A DNA stretch of 64,000 bases from assembly GCA_020627785.1 (NCBI GenBank), contig JAHDGF010000001.1:254084-318083 (forward strand). The letters run 5' to 3'. Under the pieces are notes generated by a model. That model saw nothing but the letters and a program-made list of their open reading frames with translations. It searched no databases and was not told the DNA's origin. Position 1 is the stretch's first letter. Every line of letters begins with the position of its first letter. Both the position numbers and the translations under genes were made by a program. The DNA is from Saprospiraceae bacterium. Lineage in GTDB: Bacteria > Bacteroidota > Bacteroidia > Chitinophagales > Saprospiraceae. This document shows positions 1-8,937 of this stretch, piece after piece.

Positions 1-1093
1 TTAAACCAACCATATACATGTGACTTCCAAAAAATTGATCTCTATCATTAGATCCATAGATTAGAGTTTCTTCGCTCGGAGCTTCTTCTGTGCTTATTAA
101 AATATCTATATCGCTTATTCCACCGATTCCGAATAGGGCGATATTACCTCCATTTTTTCTAGGAAAATTTATTCTGAAAGAAGCGTCTTGATATTTAGGA
201 ATAGCATTGGTTCCGACGTCGATTCCTAAACCTGTGAATAGTTGCAAACTAGAATATCGATAGGTTGCGAGGTACGATGATCTTGAGTTTTTGGAAAGTG
301 GTCCTTCTGCTAATAACTCTGTTCCTAAAAAACCTAGTTGGCCACTGAATTCATGTTTTTCATTGTTCCCATTTCTCATCTTGAGATCAAAAACTCCAGC
401 AATTCCATTGGCGAATTCTGCTGGGAATGCACCGGTATAGAAGTCTGAATTTTTAAGAAACTTATTGTTTAAAATTGTGACTGAACCACCACCAGTTCCA
501 GGGATCGTAAAGTGGTTGGGATTTGGAATATTTACGCCATCTAATCTCCATAATACCCCAGCTGGAGTATTACCTCTAATGACAACATCATTTCTGGAAT
601 CATCAGCTCCTTGCACACCAGCGAAATTTGAGGCCATTCTAGCGGGCTCACCACGACTTCCGGCATATCGATTCGTTTCTTGAACTGAGAATTCTCGAGC
701 GCTTACTGTTGCCATTTCATTGGTTACTTCACCATTCCTTCTGGCGGTTATTACTACTTCAGAAATTTCAACCATGGATTCTTCCATCTCTACAAATAGG
801 ATGGTCTCTTTTCCTGCATTCACAATGATGTCTGAAAGAACTACTTCTTCGTAGCCGAGGTATGAAATGGAAATGGTTTGTCGACCGAGCGGGACACTTT
901 CAATTTTAAAATATCCATCTAAATCAGAACTTGAACCAAGTCCAGATAACCCTTCGACCATTACATTTACTCCAATGAGTGGAAACTGTGATTCTTTGTC
1001 GACGATTTGTCCTCTAACTGTTTGAGAACTTTGGCCGTTTGCATTAGTGAAAAATAAAAGACTAATGAAGATAAAAAGAAGTGCATTTTTCAT
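1..1093 (-). CDS. TonB-dependent outer-membrane receptor, N-terminal part (cut by window edge)
   Basis: Reading leftward from ATG at 1093 there is an open frame of 364 codons with no stop before the window ends. It starts with a signal peptide (MKNALLFIFISLLFF, cleavage probably after ANGQ). Next comes a carboxypeptidase-regulatory-like beta-sandwich of about 85 residues (VRGQIVDKESQFPLIGVNV ... ISYLGYEE), then a plug-like region with VVIRGNTPAGVLWRLDG and the start of the barrel. This order is the SusC/CirA-type receptor pattern of Bacteroidota, which imports large substrates across the outer membrane with TonB energy. The barrel and substrate clues lie outside the window, and no SusD partner is visible. 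Family call is firm, substrate unknown. Confidence 0.9.
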   Translation of the reverse strand, partial: MKNALLFIFISLLFFTNANGQSSQTVRGQIVDKESQFPLIGVNVMVEGLSGLGSSSDLDGYFKIESVPLGRQTISISYLGYEEVVLSDIIVNAGKETILFVEMEESMVEISEVVITARRNGEVTNEMATVSAREFSVQETNRYAGSRGEPARMASNFAGVQGADDSRNDVVIRGNTPAGVLWRLDGVNIPNPNHFTIPGTGGGSVTILNNKFLKNSDFYTGAFPAEFANGIAGVFDLKMRNGNNEKHEFSGQLGFLGTELLAEGPLSKNSRSSYLATYRYSSLQLFTGLGIDVGTNAIPKYQDASFRINFPRKNGGNIALFGIGGISDIDILISTEEAPSEETLIYGSNDRDQFFGSHMYMVGL

Positions 1094-1202
1094 GACTGTT
1101 CATTTATTTGCCGAAAGGTAGAAAAGTGACTGCTTGAATGCTGAACTTAATAATAAACAGTAAATATTAAATTTTACATATTATCAACAAGCGTAAAAGT
1201 CT

Positions 1203-2867
1203 TTAAGAATTTTGATTTCTTAATTCTCGGCGAAGAATTTTACCAACATTAGATTTTGGAAGTTCTTTCATGAAATCCACAATCTTGGGAACCTTATATC
1301 CGGTCATGTTTTCTCTACAGAAATCAATTACTTCTTTTTCAGTCAGTGACTTTTCTTTTTTTACGATGCATACTCTGACCACTTCTCCAGACTTGGCATC
1401 ATCAGCTCCTACAGCTGCTACTTCAGAAATTTTTGGATGACTTGCAAGGACGTCTTCAATTTCATTAGGGTAAACATTAAAACCTGAAACTAAAATCATA
1501 TCCTTTTTACGGTCGACAATTTTAAAATATCCGTCTTCCATCATGGTACCTAAGTCGCCAGTATTCAGCCAGCCATCAACAATTGTTTTCGCTGTCTCTT
1601 CAGGTTGCTTGTAATACCCACGCATAACTTGAGGTCCTCTTACCTGAAGTTCACCAACTTCTCCTTGTGCTACGACTTGACCAGAATCGTCTACTAGCCT
1701 TACGTCAGTTGAAGGAATCGGTAAACCTATTGAGCCTATTCTTGCCGATTCATTAAGTGGGTTTGTTGTAACAACTGGAGAGGCTTCTGTCATCCCATAA
1801 CCCTCACAAAGTCGTACTCCTGTTATTTCTTCCCATCTTTCCGCAACTGGCTTTTGTACGGCCATTCCGCCACCTACTGCCGCTTTCAATTGTGAGAAGT
1901 CAATTTTCTGAAAATCTTCGTTGTTGTTTAATGCATTGAACAAGGTATTAATGCCAGTCATCAAAGTAATTTTATTTCTTCCGAACTCCTTTACAATGGA
2001 TGATAGATCTCTTGGATTCGTGACCAGCACAGTTTTCGCGCCAAATGACATTAGAGCTAATGCATTAACTGAAAAGGCAAAGATGTGGTACATCGGAAGT
2101 GGAGATAGTGCAATTTCTTTTTTCTCTTCAAGGAAAGGGTGTAGCCAATTTCGCATTTGCAGCATGTTGGCGATCATGTTTTTGTTGGTTAACATGGCTC
2201 CTTTAGATACACCAGTAGTGCCACCCGTATACTGGTGCAAGATGACGTCTTCTGCACTTGAATCCAGCTTCGGAATATCAAAACTTTTGCCAATGTTCAA
2301 GGCCGTTTTAAAGTTTACAGTATTCTTTAAGTTGTACTTAGGGACAACTCTTTTAATATTCTTTAATGCAAAGTTTATAATTCCTCCTTTTACAGATCCC
2401 AGCATTTCGCCTATGGAGGTTGTGATTATGACACTTATTTCAAGTCTGTCAATAATCTTCTCCAGGTTGGCAGCGAAATTTTCAGCGATAACGATGGCTT
2501 TAACTTCACTGTCTTTGAATTGATGTTCCATTTCACGTGGAGTATACAATGGATTCGTGTTTACGACAATCAAGCCTGCCTTTAGTGCACCGAAAAGGGC
2601 GATGGGGTATTGAAGTAAATTGGGCATCATGAGTGCAATCTTATCTCCTGGTTCTAAACCTCTTGAAACAAGATATCCAGCAAATTGATCGCTGTATTTG
2701 TTGAGTTGTTTATAAGTAATGGATTTGCCAAAATTCTCGTACGCGGGTAGTTTTTTATATTTCTCGAAGCATTCTAAGACAAAGTCCATTAAAAGTTCAT
2801 ATTTAGAGGTGTCTATATTTGCGGGAACGCCTGCCGGATATTGAGCTAACCAAGGTTTATTTTCCAT
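1203..2867 (-). CDS. fadD: Long-chain-fatty-acid-CoA ligase
   Basis: A 554-residue adenylate-forming enzyme that activates fatty acids to acyl-CoA through an acyl-AMP intermediate, in the cytoplasm or at the inner membrane. The AMP/phosphate loop YTGGTTGVSKG lies at about residues 213-223, followed by the EGYGMTEASP adenylate motif near 357, NTGDLG, and DRKKDMILVSGFNVYPNEIE, the FACS signature and hinge. The length fits the FadD family (about 550-560). It probably feeds the fadN/fadA/fadE genes at 25-31 kb, although it is not linked to them. It stands alone, reading away from rpsA across a gap of about 200 bp. Chain-length preference cannot be read from sequence. Confidence 0.93.
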   Translation of the reverse strand: MENKPWLAQYPAGVPANIDTSKYELLMDFVLECFEKYKKLPAYENFGKSITYKQLNKYSDQFAGYLVSRGLEPGDKIALMMPNLLQYPIALFGALKAGLIVVNTNPLYTPREMEHQFKDSEVKAIVIAENFAANLEKIIDRLEISVIITTSIGEMLGSVKGGIINFALKNIKRVVPKYNLKNTVNFKTALNIGKSFDIPKLDSSAEDVILHQYTGGTTGVSKGAMLTNKNMIANMLQMRNWLHPFLEEKKEIALSPLPMYHIFAFSVNALALMSFGAKTVLVTNPRDLSSIVKEFGRNKITLMTGINTLFNALNNNEDFQKIDFSQLKAAVGGGMAVQKPVAERWEEITGVRLCEGYGMTEASPVVTTNPLNESARIGSIGLPIPSTDVRLVDDSGQVVAQGEVGELQVRGPQVMRGYYKQPEETAKTIVDGWLNTGDLGTMMEDGYFKIVDRKKDMILVSGFNVYPNEIEDVLASHPKISEVAAVGADDAKSGEVVRVCIVKKEKSLTEKEVIDFCRENMTGYKVPKIVDFMKELPKSNVGKILRRELRNQNS

Positions 2868-3001
2868 ATTATTTGAGGATTTCTATTGATACAAATTATC
2901 AAATATCCCTCGTTCATTCAAATATTTCTAAAACTGCCGGTTTTTACCTAAAAAACACAGGATTAATAGCAGTTTAAGTATCATTATTCAAAATAAAGGT
3001 T

Positions 3002-3009
3002 TAATTTTG
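3002..3009 (+). promoter_or_regulatory. Possible -7 element of rpsA promoter
   Basis: TAATTTTG matches the Bacteroidota -7 consensus TAnnTTTG and lies 56 bp before the rpsA start. No good TTG is seen at the expected -33 distance, so support is weak. Confidence 0.3.
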
Positions 3010-3064
3010 CGCTCTATTTTTTAATCTCTCATGGTAGCTATACTATGATACAAACCTGATTCTT

Positions 3065-5473
3065 ATGTCTGACGAGAAGAATCCTGTAGAAGACGGCAAG
3101 CAAGATGCACCTGCCGCTGAAACAACAAACACAGAACAAGTAACTGAAACTGCTGCTCCAGCCGATGATAAATCTGCTGCAGAGACGATTGCAGAAACTG
3201 TTGCAAAAGATGAGAAACCAGCAATTCCAGAAAAAAAGTGGGATGATGAGACCGACAGAGGTCCTCACGATGATTTTGACTGGTCTATTTCTAACAGAAA
3301 TACCATCAATTATACTGAAAGTGAAATTGAGGAGTACTTAAAAGACTACGACAACACTTTTGGGAATTTAGCTGAATACGAAATTGTAAAAGGTAAGGTC
3401 ACAGCCATCAATGGTGGTGATGTTATTTTGGACATTAACTACAAGGCGGACGGTCTAGTTCCTTTATCTGAATTCAGAGGAATGGATTCAGAGCTAGCAG
3501 TCGGAGACTTGGTTGATGTTTACGTTGAAAGCAAAGAAGATGAAAAAGGGCATTTAGTACTTTCAAGAAGAAAGGCTAAATTATTAAAGGCCTGGGAGAT
3601 GTTGGTTGATTCATATGAGAATGGAACAATCATCAAAGGAATTATTATTTCTAAAACCAAAGGTGGTCTTATTGTAGATGCTGGAGGTTTAGAAACTTTC
3701 CTTCCTGGATCACAGATTGACATTAAGCCAATCACAGATTACGATTCATATGTGGGTAAAACCATGGAATTTAAAGTTGTTAAGATAAATGAGAAGATCA
3801 AGAATGCGGTAGTATCACACAAAGCATTAATTGAATCTGACCTTGCTGAACAAAGAGATGCGATTATCTCAGGTCTTGACAAAGGACAAGTACTTGAAGG
3901 TGTTGTTAAGAACATTACAGACTTTGGAGCCTTTATGGATCTAGGAGGTGTTGATGGACTTTTATACATCACAGATATTTCATGGGGAAGAATCAATCAC
4001 CCAGAAGAGGTACTTGAGTTGAACCAGAAGTTAAACGTAGTGGTGTTAGACTTTGATGAAGATAAGAAGAGAATATCACTAGGACTTAAGCAATTACAGC
4101 CACATCCATGGGATGTATTAGAGAAAGAGGTGAATGTAGGCTCAGTGGTTAAAGGTAAGATTGTGAACATTGAAGACTATGGAGCATTCTTAGAAATCAT
4201 TCCAGGTGTTGAAGGATTGATTCACGTTTCTGAGGTTTCTTGGAGCTCACAGCCAGTGAATGCAAGAGACTACTTTAGCTTACAGACAGAGTTTGATGCG
4301 AAGGTTGTAACGATTGATAGAGATGAGAGAAAAATGTCTCTTAGTATCAAGCAATTGAGCAAAGATCCATGGGAAGAAATCGGAACGAAATATCCAGAAG
4401 GTACGAAGCATAAAGGAGAGGTTAAGAATTTAACTCCATATGGTGTTTTCGTTGAGTTGGAATCTGGCATCGGAGGAATGGTTCACATTTCTGACTTAAG
4501 TTGGATTAAGAGATTCTCACACCCTTCAGAATTCACTAAAGTAGGAGAGAAGATTGACATCCAAATTTTGGACATTGATACAGATAGCAGAAAACTTTCT
4601 TTGGGTCATAAGCAATTGGAAGAAAATCCATGGGACACTTTCGAAAAAGTATTCCCAGTTGGATCTTACCATGAAGCAACAGTACTTAAGAAGGATGATA
4701 GAGGTGCCATCGTACAGATGCCATATGGTTTGGAAGCATTTGCTCCAAGCAAGCACTTGAAGAAGGAAGATGGTAACTATGCGAAGGTTGATGACACGAT
4801 AACAATGAAGGTTATTGAATTCAACAGAGATGATAAGAGAATTATCGTTTCTCACTTGAGATATCTAGAAGACATAAGAAGAGAGGCAGAAGGAGAGGTT
4901 AAACAAGCAGAAACGAAGGAAAGAAATGATACTAGAAAGCAGATCACTAAAACACAATCTAAGGTAGAGATGACAACCTTGGGTGAATTAGAAGCATTCT
5001 CACAATTGAAAGCGCAACTTTCAGGTGATGAGGCTCCTGCACCGACGCCACCACCTGTAAAAGAGGAAGCGGCGCCAGTAGTAGAAGAAGTGAAGGCTGA
5101 ACCTGAAGTTGCTGCAGAAGCACCTACGGAAGAAGCTGCTCCAGTTGTAGAAGAAGCTCCTGCAGAAGAAGCTGCTCCAGCTGCGGAGGCTGCTGCACCT
5201 GCTGCTGAAGTAAGCTCAAGTCCTGATGATCTTAAAAAGATTGAGGGAATAGGGCCGAAGATTGCGGAATTAATGGTTAATGGCGGTGTAGATACGTTTG
5301 CAAAAATGGCTGCTGCTGATGTTGATCATTTAAAGTCCCTTTTGGAAGCTGCAGGAAGTAGATATAGAATGCATGATCCGACAACTTGGCCACAGCAAGC
5401 TCAATTAGCAGCTGATGGGAAGTGGGATGAGCTAAAGGTATTACAAGATGAATTAGATGGAGGAAAGGCGTAA
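3065..5473 (+). CDS. rpsA: 30S ribosomal protein S1 with C-terminal helix-hairpin-helix extension
   Basis: 802 residues, much longer than the usual 550-600 for S1. After an acidic low-complexity head (about residues 1-95) there are six S1 RNA-binding repeats starting near residues 109, 190, 275, 360, 446 and 534. Typical cores are ITDFGAFMDLGGVDGLLYIT and IEDYGAFLEIIPGVEGLIHV. A charged helical stretch follows, then an Ala/Pro/Glu-rich linker (about 657-718) and a terminal domain (about 722-802) with KKIEGIGPKIAELM, a helix-hairpin-helix motif. S1 binds mRNA on the small subunit; genes in this window mostly lack Shine-Dalgarno sequences. A strong terminator follows. S1 identity is certain; the role of the tail is unknown. 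Confidence 0.96.
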   Translation: MSDEKNPVEDGKQDAPAAETTNTEQVTETAAPADDKSAAETIAETVAKDEKPAIPEKKWDDETDRGPHDDFDWSISNRNTINYTESEIEEYLKDYDNTFGNLAEYEIVKGKVTAINGGDVILDINYKADGLVPLSEFRGMDSELAVGDLVDVYVESKEDEKGHLVLSRRKAKLLKAWEMLVDSYENGTIIKGIIISKTKGGLIVDAGGLETFLPGSQIDIKPITDYDSYVGKTMEFKVVKINEKIKNAVVSHKALIESDLAEQRDAIISGLDKGQVLEGVVKNITDFGAFMDLGGVDGLLYITDISWGRINHPEEVLELNQKLNVVVLDFDEDKKRISLGLKQLQPHPWDVLEKEVNVGSVVKGKIVNIEDYGAFLEIIPGVEGLIHVSEVSWSSQPVNARDYFSLQTEFDAKVVTIDRDERKMSLSIKQLSKDPWEEIGTKYPEGTKHKGEVKNLTPYGVFVELESGIGGMVHISDLSWIKRFSHPSEFTKVGEKIDIQILDIDTDSRKLSLGHKQLEENPWDTFEKVFPVGSYHEATVLKKDDRGAIVQMPYGLEAFAPSKHLKKEDGNYAKVDDTITMKVIEFNRDDKRIIVSHLRYLEDIRREAEGEVKQAETKERNDTRKQITKTQSKVEMTTLGELEAFSQLKAQLSGDEAPAPTPPPVKEEAAPVVEEVKAEPEVAAEAPTEEAAPVVEEAPAEEAAPAAEAAAPAAEVSSSPDDLKKIEGIGPKIAELMVNGGVDTFAKMAAADVDHLKSLLEAAGSRYRMHDPTTWPQQAQLAADGKWDELKVLQDELDGGKA

Positions 5474-5497
5474 AGCCTCATACTTTAATGAAATATA

Positions 5498-5529
5498 GGG
5501 ATGCTATTAATTTAGCATCCCTTTTTTTT
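5498..5529 (+). terminator. Rho-independent terminator of rpsA
   Basis: Perfect 9-bp stem GGGATGCTA / TAGCATCCC with a 6-nt loop (5507-5512), followed by eight Ts. It lies 25 bp after the S1 stop codon and before the crtI promoter. Confidence 0.92.
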
Positions 5530-5530
5530 G

Positions 5531-5568
5531 TTCTGAACTTTGTTCAGAAGAGTTTGTTAATAATTTTT
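5531..5568 (+). promoter_or_regulatory. crtI-crtB promoter with overlapping palindromic operator candidate
   Basis: A perfect inverted repeat TTCTGAAC-TTT-GTTCAGAA occupies 5531-5549. A TTTG at 5539-5542 inside it is followed, 18 bp later, by TAATTTTT (5561-5568), a 7/8 match to the -7 consensus. Transcription would start about 10 nt before the crtI ATG at 5584. A repressor or activator bound to the palindrome would cover the -33 element. Without a T-run behind it, the repeat does not look like a second terminator. Confidence 0.45.
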
Positions 5569-5583
5569 ACCTTAATCGAAATA

Positions 5584-7080
5584 ATGAGAACTAAAGTAAC
5601 AATTATAGGTTCAGGCTACTCAAGTATGGTCGCTGCATGTTGTCTTGCACAACAAGGGGTAGAGGTAGATGTCTACGAAAAAAATGATGCTGCAGGAGGC
5701 AGAGCCAGTTACTTTGAGTCAGATGGATTTAGTTTTGATATGGGGCCTTCTTGGTATTGGATGCCGGAGGTTTTTGAGAATTTCTTCAACAAATTCGGTA
5801 AAAAAGCAAGTGATTACTATGACTTAGTCCAACTTGATCCAGGATATCAAGTCTATTTTAAAGAGGCTGAAGCTGTGAAAATTCCAGCAAGTAAGAATGA
5901 GCTTCTAGAACTATTCGAATCGATCGAAGAGGGATCTGCTAAGAAGCTTGAGCAATTCTTAGCAGAGGCTGAATATAAATATAGAGTAGGGATGGATGAA
6001 TATGTGTGGAAGCCAGGTCGGAGTATTACGGAATTTATGGATATAAAGGTGTTGAAGTCCTTTACAAAACTTCAAATGTTATCTTCTGTCACAAAGGCCG
6101 TTCATTCATTGTTCAAGGATGAGAGATTGCGTCAGATACTTGAATTCCCTGTTTTATTTCTTGGGTCGATGCCCAATAGAATTCCTGCCTTATATACATT
6201 GATGAACCATGCGGATTTAAGTTTAGGAACTTGGTACCCTAAGGGAGGCATGTATAAGGTTTCGGAAGCTTTTTACACTTTGGCAGTATCTTTAGGTGTG
6301 AAATTTCATTTCAATACGCCAATTGAAGGTGTCGAAATTAAAAATAAGAAGATCGTTGCGTTGAGAAGTGGAAATGAAAATATCCCAGTTGAATTCATTA
6401 TTAATGGATCAGACTATCACCATTTTGATAAGGAAATACTTCCTGCTGCCTATTCTAATTATTCGGATAGCTATTGGGATTCAAGAGAGATGGCTCCTTC
6501 ATCATTGCTATTTTATCTAGGAATAGATAAGAAGATTTCAGGTTTAGAACATCATAATTTATTCTTTGATTCTGATTTTGAAACACATGCTTCTGAGATT
6601 TATGAAACTAAGGAGTGGCCTTCCGATCCTTTATTTTATATCTGTGCTCCTTCGAAAACAGACAAGGAATGTGCTCCATCTGGCTGTGAAAATTTATTTG
6701 CTCTGATTCCAATAGCTCCTGGTCTTGAGGAAGATAAAAATTTGCACCAGCGATATTTAAATGAAATTATTCGCAGGATAAAAGATAAAACTGGCGAAGA
6801 CATTACAAATCATATAGTTTATAAAAAGAGTTTCAGTATTAGTGATTTTAAAAGTAGATACAACGCTTTTAAAGGCAATGCATATGGACTTGCTAATACA
6901 CTAAAACAGACAGCTGTATTAAAGCCTAAGTTTTATAGTAAGAAACTTGATAACCTGTATCATACAGGCCAGTTAACTGTTCCAGGTCCGGGAATGCCGC
7001 CTGCGATAGTATCAGGGCAATTGGTTGCAGAGCAATTTTTAGAAAGACATAAAATCAAAGCAAATGGACAGCTTATTTAA
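5584..7080 (+). CDS. crtI: Phytoene desaturase (carotenoid biosynthesis oxidoreductase)
   Basis: A 498-residue FAD-dependent enzyme that introduces double bonds into phytoene on the way to coloured carotenoids, at the membrane. The N-terminus has the dinucleotide-binding fold (VTIIGSGYSSMVAACCLAQQ, then VDVYEKN and GGRASYFESDGFSFDMGPS). The C-terminus has the CrtI-type FAD motif GPGMPPAIVSGQLVAEQF. The frame is open further upstream to 5488, but that would run through the rpsA terminator hairpin, so ATG 5584 is the start. It overlaps crtB by 17 nt, so the two are translationally coupled. No cyclase or hydroxylase gene is in the window, so the final pigment is unknown. Confidence 0.94.
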   Translation: MRTKVTIIGSGYSSMVAACCLAQQGVEVDVYEKNDAAGGRASYFESDGFSFDMGPSWYWMPEVFENFFNKFGKKASDYYDLVQLDPGYQVYFKEAEAVKIPASKNELLELFESIEEGSAKKLEQFLAEAEYKYRVGMDEYVWKPGRSITEFMDIKVLKSFTKLQMLSSVTKAVHSLFKDERLRQILEFPVLFLGSMPNRIPALYTLMNHADLSLGTWYPKGGMYKVSEAFYTLAVSLGVKFHFNTPIEGVEIKNKKIVALRSGNENIPVEFIINGSDYHHFDKEILPAAYSNYSDSYWDSREMAPSSLLFYLGIDKKISGLEHHNLFFDSDFETHASEIYETKEWPSDPLFYICAPSKTDKECAPSGCENLFALIPIAPGLEEDKNLHQRYLNEIIRRIKDKTGEDITNHIVYKKSFSISDFKSRYNAFKGNAYGLANTLKQTAVLKPKFYSKKLDNLYHTGQLTVPGPGMPPAIVSGQLVAEQFLERHKIKANGQLI

Positions 7081-7903
7081 AAAGACTTCATTTGAGTGCA
7101 GTGAATTAATAACAAAGAGATACAGTACTTCCTTCTCTTTGGGTATAAGAATGTTTGAAAAAAAATTTCGAGCACCGATTTATGGTATTTATGGCTTTAC
7201 AAGATTTGCAGATGAAATTGTGGACTCTTTTCATAATTCAAATAAAAGAGAATTACTGACGCGATTTAAAAATGACACGAGATTGGCGATTGATGAAGGG
7301 GTCAGTTTAAATCCAGTGCTTCAGAGTTTTCAAGATGTGGTAAATACTTATCGTATAGAATGGGATCTTATTGAATCATTTTTGCACAGTATGGAAATGG
7401 ATATAGAAAAGACCTTTTATGAAAAAGAGTCTAGCTATAAAAAATATATTTATGGTAGCGCAGAGGTCGTAGGTTTAATGTGTTTGAAAGTTTTCACTTA
7501 CGATTCTCCAGAAAAATATGAGGTCTTAAAAGCTGATGCTTCAGCCTTAGGAGCTGCTTTTCAGAAAATTAATTTCTTGAGGGATATTAAGGCGGATTAT
7601 GATGAAAGAGGTCGGGTCTATTTTCCGAATGTTGATTATTTAAATTTTACTGAAGAAGAGAAGCTCGAAATTGAAAACGATATTGAAAAAGATTTTAATG
7701 ATGGATTAAGAGGTATTCGAAATTTACCAAGCGGGGCCAAATTCGGTGTTTATGTCGCATACATCTATTACGTCAATCTTTTCAACAAAATAAAATCAGC
7801 CCCGATCTCCGAAGTAAAATCTAAGCGGATCAGAGTAAAGAACCGATGGAAGATTTACCTATTAGCCAAATCTATGGTCAAGTCTCGTTTGAATCTAATT
7901 TGA
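7064..7903 (+). CDS. crtB: Phytoene synthase (squalene/phytoene synthase family)
   Basis: 279 residues, usual for the family. It condenses two geranylgeranyl diphosphates head-to-head to phytoene, the first committed carotenoid step. Both Asp-rich diphosphate-binding motifs are visible: RFADEIVD at about residues 47-54, and NFLRDIKADYDERGRVYFP at about 169-187. The start lies inside the end of crtI (17-nt overlap), and the pair forms a two-gene operon behind the palindromic promoter at 5531-5568. A squalene-type product cannot be excluded from sequence, but pairing with crtI makes phytoene far more likely. Confidence 0.94.
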   Translation: MDSLFKKTSFECSELITKRYSTSFSLGIRMFEKKFRAPIYGIYGFTRFADEIVDSFHNSNKRELLTRFKNDTRLAIDEGVSLNPVLQSFQDVVNTYRIEWDLIESFLHSMEMDIEKTFYEKESSYKKYIYGSAEVVGLMCLKVFTYDSPEKYEVLKADASALGAAFQKINFLRDIKADYDERGRVYFPNVDYLNFTEEEKLEIENDIEKDFNDGLRGIRNLPSGAKFGVYVAYIYYVNLFNKIKSAPISEVKSKRIRVKNRWKIYLLAKSMVKSRLNLI

Positions 7904-7980
7904 GAAATTACTTTTAAAGTCTTACTTCATTTGCCTTGAGCATATTTATGATGTTCCATTTTTATCAGTTGCCTAAACTG

Positions 7981-8250
7981 GCGGCATCTCTCAGAATTTC
8001 AATTTAAAAGGAAACAATTTCATCTGGTGAAGATCTAATAGTCGATCTTTTGAATATAACTGGAGTTGTGGTGGCGGAAGATTTGGTAGGTAAGTACGTT
8101 GATGGGAAGTGGAGGTATGACTTTAATGGTCAAGATTTAGAACCTGGGGTATATTTCGTACGTGTACGTTCTGATACAGGTCTTAAAGTTTTAAAAGTAA
8201 TTAAAATAAAGAGGCCTGGCAATCTTTCGATTGCCAGGCCATCTACATAA
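7981..8250 (+). pseudogene. Vestigial T9SS type A sorting domain (gene remnant)
   Basis: The 363 bp between crtB and the Nfu gene hold no intact gene. From 8008 an open frame reads LIVDLLNITGVVV ... DLEPGVYFVRVRSDTGLKVL, which ends VIKIKR. This is the usual end of a T9SS type A (Por) sorting domain, whose last 20 residues go NITG ... L.xGVYF.xV ... VIK. The same frame continues upstream as AASLRISI with an in-frame TAA (8005-8007), and no PNP motif, signal peptide or ATG remains. The fragment also runs into the terminator hairpin at 8213-8240. I read it as the decayed 3' end of a secreted-protein gene. It is non-functional on its own. Confidence 0.6.
8199..8240 (-). terminator. Terminator of the Nfu gene
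   Basis: Perfect 12-bp stem GGCCTGGCAATC / GATTGCCAGGCC with loop TTTC (8225-8228). On the minus strand it is followed by TCTTTATTTTAATTAC, so it ends transcription of the leftward gene at 8267-8884. Confidence 0.85.
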
Positions 8251-8266
8251 CCTGAACTGTTTATTC

Positions 8267-8884
8267 TTATCCCATCTCAGCGACTACCTCTGTTACTTGA
8301 GGTACCATACGTTTAAGCATCCCTTCAATACCAGATTTTAGGGTAACGGTTGAAGATGGACATCCACTGCAAGAACCTTGAAGTACCACACTGACAACTC
8401 CTTGATTAAAGGATTTAAATTCAATGTTTCCTCCATCCATTTCTACGGCTGGTTTTACATAGGTGTTTATTAGTTCTTTAATTTTCTTTACGAGCTCTGC
8501 TTCATCTCCAGTGTATTCAAACTTAGAGTTTTCGGCTTCAAGCTTTGCCATAGCTTCTTCAAAACCTTCATTTATGATCGGTTTTTCTTCTTCTATGTAT
8601 GCTTTTATAAATTCTTTTCCTCTATCCTTTACATCTTCCCAATTATAATTCAATTCTTTCGAAAGGGTCACAAAATTATTACTGATGTAAACACCTTTCA
8701 CATAGGGCAGTTCAAATAAAGCTACTGCTAGGGGAGACCATTCCTTTGCTAATTCTTCTGTGCGAAAATCTGCGGTTCCTCTATATAGCATTTTATTAGT
8801 AACAAACTTCAGAGACTCAGGATTCGGGGTCTGCTCTGTGTAGATCATTACTGGACTTTTTGTTATTGTATCCATATTATTCAA
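8267..8884 (-). CDS. NifU-like iron-sulfur cluster carrier (Nfu)
   Basis: 205 residues with two domains. Residues about 12-100 form the Nfu N-terminal domain (IYTEQTPNPESLKFVTNK), and about 125-205 form the NifU C-terminal domain with the cluster-binding CxxC in GSCSGCPSS. Such proteins hold a transient [4Fe-4S] cluster between two monomers and pass it to client enzymes in the cytoplasm. Architecture and length match bacterial and mitochondrial NFU1-type proteins. It ends at a strong terminator and lies 53 bp downstream of aspS, so it may be transcribed with aspS. The alternative start is the second Met (residue 4); both fit. Confidence 0.93.
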   Translation of the reverse strand: MNNMDTITKSPVMIYTEQTPNPESLKFVTNKMLYRGTADFRTEELAKEWSPLAVALFELPYVKGVYISNNFVTLSKELNYNWEDVKDRGKEFIKAYIEEEKPIINEGFEEAMAKLEAENSKFEYTGDEAELVKKIKELINTYVKPAVEMDGGNIEFKSFNQGVVSVVLQGSCSGCPSSTVTLKSGIEGMLKRMVPQVTEVVAEMG

Positions 8885-8937
8885 TTTATCCTATCAACAC
8901 TTATTGTAATAAAATGTTTCTAGGTTGTGGGTTCAGT

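Noticed and set aside
1921..2523. 200-codon rightward frame
   Set aside because: Antisense to the conserved acyl-CoA ligase; its residues show no protein family.
5488..5583. Longer start for crtI
   Set aside because: The first 32 codons would cover the rpsA terminator hairpin and the promoter; the flavin-binding fold starts normally at ATG 5584.
8050..8250. A 66-codon gene behind crtB
   Set aside because: It starts at a TTG in the middle of a sorting domain, lacks a signal peptide and runs into a terminator; treated as a remnant.
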